Both the position numbers and the translations under genes were made by a program. The notes beneath the pieces are model-generated. The model did no database searches. It was not told where the DNA came from and worked only from the letters and a program-made list of their open reading frames with translations. DNA of 64,000 nucleotides from an uncultured Clostridium sp. (GTDB lineage: Bacteria > Bacillota > Clostridia > Lachnospirales > Lachnospiraceae). Positions 59,327-64,000 of this stretch are shown here, piece by piece. Numbering within the stretch: the first letter of the stretch is position 1; the number at the start of each line of letters is the position of its first letter. The DNA is taken from positions 62,001-126,000 of the forward strand of contig NZ_URHZ01000002.1 of assembly GCF_900547735.1 (NCBI RefSeq), given 5' to 3'.

Positions 59327-61123
59327 ATGACGCAATTCCAACTCAAAGCTTTCAAAGCTGTTTTTTTATGCCTTTTTATAATATTCGCTTCGCTGATTCT
59401 TTTTTCAGCTCCTGACCGGGTTAACCAGACACTGGTTATTTCACTGATTCCCTGCGCAGGCGCCTGTTATCTCATGATAAAGAAAACTCTGCCCGGTCTT
59501 TATGGCAGGCCGGGCAAAATTCCGGCTTTGCTTTTAACCGGACTCTTTCTGTTCATGCTTTCGGTTTCTGAGGTTGTGAGAAGTCCTCTCCTGTCCTCCT
59601 CGCTGCCGCTTGCCGTCCTCTATGTGACGTATCTGACCTGCTCTTCATTTATCGTGATTTACTTCTTTCTGGAGTACTTTGTATCAAACGGCGATAAAGG
59701 AAATTTAGAAGTTTCCGTACACTATAACAGGTTAAAAGACGACCGGCGCATTTACCGCCTCATGCCGCTCTACATCGCGGCAGCAATCCTGTTCCTGGCA
59801 GCCAATTATCCGTTCCGTCCGTCGCCCGATGCGATGACGGTGTATGACGGCATCATGGCCCGCAACTGGAGTGACTGGCATCCCATCGGTTATGTGACCT
59901 TCGTCAGGCTCTGTATGTTTCTGGCATCTCCTGTGGCCTGTCATCCGTTTGCATCCTGTATTGTCCAGACCGTATTATGGCTGCTTACCTTCCACCTGCT
60001 GTGCGGCATTCTGTACCGCTGTACCGGCTCTGCCCGGGCGGTCAATCTTTACCGTATTGCAAACCTGGTAATCTTCGTCCCCCTGATGTATCTGGGAATC
60101 ATGTACAAGGATGTCCTTTATTCCATGTGTGTGCTGGGATTCTGTGCGGAGCTGTACCTCTTTCTCCGCCATAAGGAACGCGGAAGGAAGGATTTCATTC
60201 TCATCACCCTGTTTTCCATCGGTGTTTCCCTCTTCCGCCACATGGGAATCGTGACGACGGTCTTCCCGCTTCTTGTGCTGGCCGTATATTTCTGCCTGAA
60301 GAAGAACGGGCAGTGGAAAAAGCTGATTATCTCCGCCGTATTTACATTCCTCGCCTTTTTTACGGTCACCAATGTGTACGGCAGCGGCATTCTTCACATG
60401 CAGAAGAATCCCGACTATGTAAAATACACGGTTCCGCTCTATCTGATCGGTAATCTGTCCTCCGGACACCCCGAACTGTTTACGGAAGAGGACAGACAGC
60501 TTATGGAGGAAATGATGCCCTATGAGGACTGGGTGGCCGCCTACAATCTGGATACCTACTGGGCGGACAACCTGGCCAGGGATTCCAGAATCGTAAAGGA
60601 ACGGATTTACCGCGTGGATGAGGCATACGGACGCGAAATCCTGAAGCTCAATTTCCGGCTTCTCTTCCGCTCCCCCTCCGCATGGACTTCGGCCCTCTTC
60701 CGAATCACCTCGATTGTGTGGCAGATCGGAAGACCCGCCGACGGATATGAGTGGACCGCGGCGGGATACTATGTTCCGGAAGACCGGCCCGATTTGGCGG
60801 ACAGACAGCTCGTCACAACGGAGAAGGCCATCACCGGATACCTGGGCGGACTGCAGTATTATCTGGAAGAACAGCCCCTCCTGTCCTTTATTTATTACCG
60901 GGGAGGCATCTGGGCCTTTATCCTTATTTTCCTGGGAGTTGTATTACTGCTTAAACGGAAGCCGGAGTTTCTTATCTGCCTGCTTCCCCCGGCTCTGATC
61001 ACGGCCATGCTCATGATTACCTGTCCTTCCCAGGATCCCCGGTTTGTCCTGCCTGCGATGGAAACCGCCATGTTCCTTCTGCCGGCAGTCTTTTATGACA
61101 GGTTCTCCTTAAGTGAACGCTGA
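59327..61123 (+). CDS. Multispan membrane protein, GT-C-like (DUF6020)
   Basis: A 598-residue protein with about 12-13 spans. The extracytoplasmic segment after the fifth span reads PFRPSPDAMTVYDGIMARNWSDWHPIGYVTFVR, a pattern of DUF6020-type proteins resembling GT-C glycosyltransferases. A second large outer loop (about 360-505) has few hydrophobic residues. It may transfer a sugar from a polyprenyl carrier to a wall polymer, which is an inference from fold. AAGGAG precedes the ATG, and a strong terminator follows. Confidence 0.8.
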   Translation: MTQFQLKAFKAVFLCLFIIFASLILFSAPDRVNQTLVISLIPCAGACYLMIKKTLPGLYGRPGKIPALLLTGLFLFMLSVSEVVRSPLLSSSLPLAVLYVTYLTCSSFIVIYFFLEYFVSNGDKGNLEVSVHYNRLKDDRRIYRLMPLYIAAAILFLAANYPFRPSPDAMTVYDGIMARNWSDWHPIGYVTFVRLCMFLASPVACHPFASCIVQTVLWLLTFHLLCGILYRCTGSARAVNLYRIANLVIFVPLMYLGIMYKDVLYSMCVLGFCAELYLFLRHKERGRKDFILITLFSIGVSLFRHMGIVTTVFPLLVLAVYFCLKKNGQWKKLIISAVFTFLAFFTVTNVYGSGILHMQKNPDYVKYTVPLYLIGNLSSGHPELFTEEDRQLMEEMMPYEDWVAAYNLDTYWADNLARDSRIVKERIYRVDEAYGREILKLNFRLLFRSPSAWTSALFRITSIVWQIGRPADGYEWTAAGYYVPEDRPDLADRQLVTTEKAITGYLGGLQYYLEEQPLLSFIYYRGGIWAFILIFLGVVLLLKRKPEFLICLLPPALITAMLMITCPSQDPRFVLPAMETAMFLLPAVFYDRFSLSER

Positions 61124-61151
61124 GTTTCGCGTCATGCGGTTTCTTTCATAC

Positions 61152-61201
61152 AAAAACAGGATGGAACCTCCGGCCTCCGCCGGAACTTCCATCCTGTTTT
61201 T
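61152..61201. terminator. Bidirectional terminator between convergent genes
   Basis: CAGGATGGAA, TCCGGC and GCCGGA, TTCCATCCTG form a 16-pair stem with small internal bulge and CTCC loop. It is flanked by five T on both strands, ending the GT-C-like gene (plus) and the lipoprotein gene (minus). Confidence 0.9.
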
Positions 61202-61237
61202 ATCTGTCCCGCATGTTGGACAGCCGTTCTTTTATTC

Positions 61238-61831
61238 CTATTCTGTTGTTTCTTCCGGCGTTTCTGTGCTGCCTGCCGCAGCCTCTGTGTTTCCGTTCCC
61301 CTCTTCGGCCAGACTCTTCTCCAGCTCTGTTGTGTCAGGGAGGACAAATTCCACGCCTGCCCCAAAGTTACCGCTCATAAACCAGGTTTCCTCGTCGTCC
61401 TGTGTGCTGGCGGGTGCAATTCCAAAGGAAATGCTGTAATCCTTCCAAAGACCTCCGTAGGAAGTGTCGCTGGATTTCTCAATCGAGAAGTCCTGTGTGG
61501 CAACTACATCGTTGAATCCCTTAATCAGAGCATCCGCATAATTTCTGATTTCACTGGTTGGGAAATCGTCCGATACAACCCACACCAGCATAATCTCTTT
61601 CTTCTGCGGTTCCAGAAGGAAATGAAAATCATCACTGTAAGGATAGGCTGCCTTATCCTCAAAAACGCCCTCTGCATCCGCACTTACCTGAGTCCAGTCA
61701 ATCTCTATATCATCCTGCATATCGAAATTAGGATCCGCGACCTTAGTCTCGGAATCCGGCTGTACAATATTGCTCTGTGTACATCCGCTGAGCAGAACCA
61801 TGCATGCTGCTAATACTAAAAATTTTTTCAT
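61238..61831 (-). CDS. Hypothetical lipoprotein
   Basis: A 197-residue exported lipoprotein. The signal peptide ends in the lipobox VLLSGC, so Cys17 is the lipid anchor. The mature part is acidic, with a compact region VDWTQVSADAEG-like (EIDWTQVSADAEGVFED), then WVVSDDFPTSEIRNYADALIKGFND, and a Glu/Thr-rich tail. GGAGGT precedes the start. Not a family I recognise; the tail and lipid anchor suggest a surface location. It is downstream of dacF in the same direction. Confidence 0.8.
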   Translation of the reverse strand: MKKFLVLAACMVLLSGCTQSNIVQPDSETKVADPNFDMQDDIEIDWTQVSADAEGVFEDKAAYPYSDDFHFLLEPQKKEIMLVWVVSDDFPTSEIRNYADALIKGFNDVVATQDFSIEKSSDTSYGGLWKDYSISFGIAPASTQDDEETWFMSGNFGAGVEFVLPDTTELEKSLAEEGNGNTEAAAGSTETPEETTE

Positions 61832-62022
61832 CAAAATTTTACCTCCTTACGCCGCATGGTTATTATATAATATACTTGTTCATTTTTGTAGTCATTTTTG
61901 AAAAATTCAAAAAATCTTCATATTTCCCAAACATTTGTTAAGAAATAAGTATTTTCAAGGGTTTCCAGACTTTGGGAGCTTTCCGCAGGGTCTGTAAAAT
62001 AATGCCGTTTTCCCTCTCATCT

Positions 62023-62051
62023 GTAACAGTTCAGACAGCATGCACTGTTAC
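62023..62051. mobile_element. Minimal IS66-like MITE, copy C (29 bp)
   Basis: GTAACAGT and ACTGTTAC are perfect inverted ends, and the left reads GTAACAGTTCAG, the terminal sequence of copies A and B. Perfect octamers TCTCATCT flank it (62015-62022 and 62052-62059). It looks like an internal-deletion derivative of the same family. Confidence 0.7.
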
Positions 62052-62061
62052 TCTCATCTTT

Positions 62062-63519
62062 CTATTTCCCACGCCTCGCGCGCTCTTCCAGCAGACGGTC
62101 AAATTCTTCCTGGGTACAGCCGATTTCCTCCAGACGCTGCCTCCTCTTCCTGCGCCGCTCATCCATGAGCCTGCGCTCTTCCTCTTTTTTCTTTTTGAGA
62201 AAGACAATGGCAAATCCGAGGCCTGCCGCCGCAATCACGCCGATCAGCGCTATCCAGGGCGCCTGTTTCGGCAGTTTAAAGGCAATGTGCGCGGCTCCGC
62301 CCGTCTCCTTGCCGGAATCGGGCGTACCCTCGCCGTCCTGGCCTGCAGGAGCCGATTCCGGCGTTTCGCCACCGGCCTGTGCCGTCTCATCGATGGCCGC
62401 CTGCTTTGCACTGATTATGTAAACTTCTCCGACTTTCCTCTCATTATAGGTATACTCAAGGAGGGCCACGGCTCCGTTCGGATGATTCTCCGGAAGTTTT
62501 GTAACCACATTCCGCTCCGTATCGGAGAACTGCGCATCCTTGGGAACGGTAATCACGGCCTTAGCGTCGATGGAGAGATCCGATGGCTCATAGGAACCGT
62601 CCCCCAGTGTCACGGGCTGATCCCCCGAGGTATAGGAAGTCTCATTTTCACTGATGTTGATATTCTGAAACTTGTCAAATCCAAAGTTTAAAAGGGCGGT
62701 CGTATCCTGATAGTGGGTAAACTCGGTGCTCTTCATCGTCACAGCAATCAGCCTCCGGTTATCCTTTGACGCATAGGTCACCAGTGTCTGCCCCGCAATC
62801 GAGGTAAAACCGGTCTTGCCTGCAATCGCAGCCGGATAATAATTGGGATCTCCCTCTATCAGCATCTTGTGTTCCATCTTGATCGTCACGCCGTCGGGAT
62901 TATTGGCGGTGGAAGGAAGACGGTAGCTTTTATCCGAGCCAATCTCCAGGAGCGTCGGGTTCTCATAGGCCGCCGTTCCAATCAGCGCCATATCGTACAC
63001 CGTTGTAAGCTGTGTGTCGTCATTCAGGCCCGAAGGGTTGGCAAAATGGCTGTTCTCACAGCCCAGCTCCTTCACCTTCTCATTCATCATCGCCACAAAA
63101 GCGTCGCGGCTGCCCGCCACGTGTTCCGCCAGGGCGTTGGCCGACTGGTTGGATGAGGTCAGAAGCATATGGTAGAGGCAGTCCTTTACCGTCATCTTAT
63201 CCCCGACTTCCAGCGCATTCTTATTACCGGCCCCATCCTCCACGTTATGGATGGCGTCGTCCGAGAATGTCACCGTGTCGTCCAGCTTCGCATTTTCAAT
63301 CACCACCAGAGCCGTCAGCAGCTTGGTGATGCTTGCCGGAGCTTTCTGGACGTGGATATTCTGGCCGAAAATCACGGTCCCCGAATCCATATCCATCACA
63401 ATTCCGGCCTCCGACTGGATGCCCGTATCCGACGGCCAGTCCGGCTTTGCGTATGAGGTCATGGCCGGTCCGGCAATCACCATAATGATACTTAAGAGTA
63501 AACTCATAAATTTCTTCAT
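62062..63519 (-). CDS. dacF: D-alanyl-D-alanine carboxypeptidase (DacF-like PBP)
   Basis: A 485-residue penicillin-binding protein that trims the pentapeptide of peptidoglycan. A signal peptide ends near TSYA. Active-site motifs are Ser63-x-x-Lys66 in ASITKL, SSN at 122-124, and KTG at 235-237. A C-terminal beta domain follows, then a Pro/Gly/Glu linker, a span (about 428-450) and a Lys/Arg-rich cytoplasmic tail. Such anchored tails are typical of DacF/DacA relatives in clostridia. It lies beside a GT2 gene in the same direction. Confidence 0.93.
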   Translation of the reverse strand: MKKFMSLLLSIIMVIAGPAMTSYAKPDWPSDTGIQSEAGIVMDMDSGTVIFGQNIHVQKAPASITKLLTALVVIENAKLDDTVTFSDDAIHNVEDGAGNKNALEVGDKMTVKDCLYHMLLTSSNQSANALAEHVAGSRDAFVAMMNEKVKELGCENSHFANPSGLNDDTQLTTVYDMALIGTAAYENPTLLEIGSDKSYRLPSTANNPDGVTIKMEHKMLIEGDPNYYPAAIAGKTGFTSIAGQTLVTYASKDNRRLIAVTMKSTEFTHYQDTTALLNFGFDKFQNINISENETSYTSGDQPVTLGDGSYEPSDLSIDAKAVITVPKDAQFSDTERNVVTKLPENHPNGAVALLEYTYNERKVGEVYIISAKQAAIDETAQAGGETPESAPAGQDGEGTPDSGKETGGAAHIAFKLPKQAPWIALIGVIAAAGLGFAIVFLKKKKEEERRLMDERRRKRRQRLEEIGCTQEEFDRLLEERARRGK

Positions 63520-63579
63520 AAATTATTTTCCCCAAATTGTCTTTGTTTACTGCGTTTACATGTCCAAATTATATCATGT

Positions 63580-64000
63580 TTATTCCGGCTTCACCCTGTC
63601 AATATTTTCCGCGCTCCTGCCCTGATTTTCCTTACCGCCGCAGTCATACTCTACAGCTCCGCCTGTATTTCCCCCGCTTTTTTCGGCACTTCCGGCGTTT
63701 TCAGCACTTTCGGCCTTACCGGCGCCGCCCCTGCCTCCGGCTATGTTTTCCGTATCCCGGATAATATAGATAGGACGGTCTTTCAGTTCCGTAAACAGAA
63801 TTGCAATATACTCTCCGATAATTCCCACCACTACGAACAGCATCGCAAACATGAAGCACAGGAGGACCACAATGGTGGCGTAGCCGCTCGGCGTGCCGTG
63901 GGCCGCCCACTCATAGATCGTGTCTATCATCACCAGAAGACCCAGAAATCCGACGAACATACCGGAATAAATCCCCAGCTTCAGCGGCAGATCCGAAAAA
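63580..64000 (-). CDS. Glycosyltransferase family 2, C-terminal part (cut by window end)
   Basis: The frame is open to the window edge and its start lies outside. The visible 139 residues include FSDLPLKLGIYSG, two spans (GFLGLLVMIDTIYEW and VVLLCFMFAMLFVVVGIIG), then EYIAILFTELKDRPIYIIRDTEN, the ending of polyprenyl-phosphate glycosyltransferases of the GtrB/DPM type. An unusual Gly/Ala/Ser/Glu-rich tail of about 55 residues follows. It probably transfers a sugar to polyprenyl phosphate for wall modification. Confidence 0.85.
   Translation of the reverse strand, partial: FSDLPLKLGIYSGMFVGFLGLLVMIDTIYEWAAHGTPSGYATIVVLLCFMFAMLFVVVGIIGEYIAILFTELKDRPIYIIRDTENIAGGRGGAGKAESAENAGSAEKSGGNTGGAVEYDCGGKENQGRSAENIDRVKPE

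Noticed and set aside
1..64000. tRNA or rRNA genes
   Set aside because: No stretch with recognisable tRNA arms or rRNA signature was seen by eye. A covariance search would be decisive.

Overview
The window looks like chromosomal DNA of a Gram-positive, endospore-forming anaerobe of the Clostridia, most likely a Lachnospiraceae member (a [Clostridium] symbiosum, Hungatella or Enterocloster-like genome). The evidence is spoIIR, an HrcA-type CIRCE operator, AGGAGG-like ribosome binding sites, sigma-A-like promoters, LoaP and several clostridial housekeeping families. The species is not fixed by anything I can read. No rRNA, tRNA or CRISPR array is recognisable.

Layout. 1-7000: end of an unknown gene, a small membrane protein, a GNAT acetyltransferase, then a MerR/methyltransferase regulator divergent from a three-gene catabolic cassette (HisD-like dehydrogenase, M20 deacylase, GPH symporter) with a MerR-type 19-bp-spaced promoter between them. 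7198-24504 (minus strand): a LoaP-controlled surface-polysaccharide operon. Its order of transcription is loaP, a decayed IS200 element plus an intrinsic terminator, DegT aminotransferase, initiating sugar transferase, glycosyltransferases, the five-enzyme WbpA/I/B/D/E set for UDP-2,3-diacetamido-mannuronic acid, an asparagine-synthase-like amidotransferase, Wzx and Wzy. 25269-29067: cell-wall precursor genes (ddl, murI, ywiB-like) and divergent spoIIR; murI and spoIIR both carry in-frame repeat expansions. 29168-36797: a TetR-RND efflux operon with two TolC-like proteins, driven by a consensus promoter embedded in twin TetR-type operators. 37213-43549: aldo/keto reductase-ferredoxin, GntR, ispE, YesL, GNAT and cyclophilin, with a 1.16-kb noncoding stretch holding two giant palindromes. 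43857-46326: monoacylglycerol-lipase-like hydrolase and a CIRCE-controlled hsp20-cbpA pair. 46656-57879: amino-acid and peptide use (APC permease, M18 aminopeptidase, two PepT, GltS, AGCS symporter, LysR and YitT). 58264-64000: zinc phospholipase C-like protein, a GT-C-like membrane protein, a lipoprotein, DacF and a truncated GT2.

How they connect. The polysaccharide operon supplies activated sugars, transferases, a flippase and a polymerase, with LoaP expected to let polymerase pass terminators. The LysR gene shares a TATCAC-N6-GTGATA palindrome with both the gltS-pepT-apeB promoter and its own divergent pepT promoter, which suggests one peptide/glutamate regulon. Mobile and repetitive DNA is a theme: a small IS66-like MITE family (three copies with 8-bp target duplications, one of which now encodes the IspE C-terminus), a dispersed hairpin repeat, two 270-bp palindromes and several tandem repeats.
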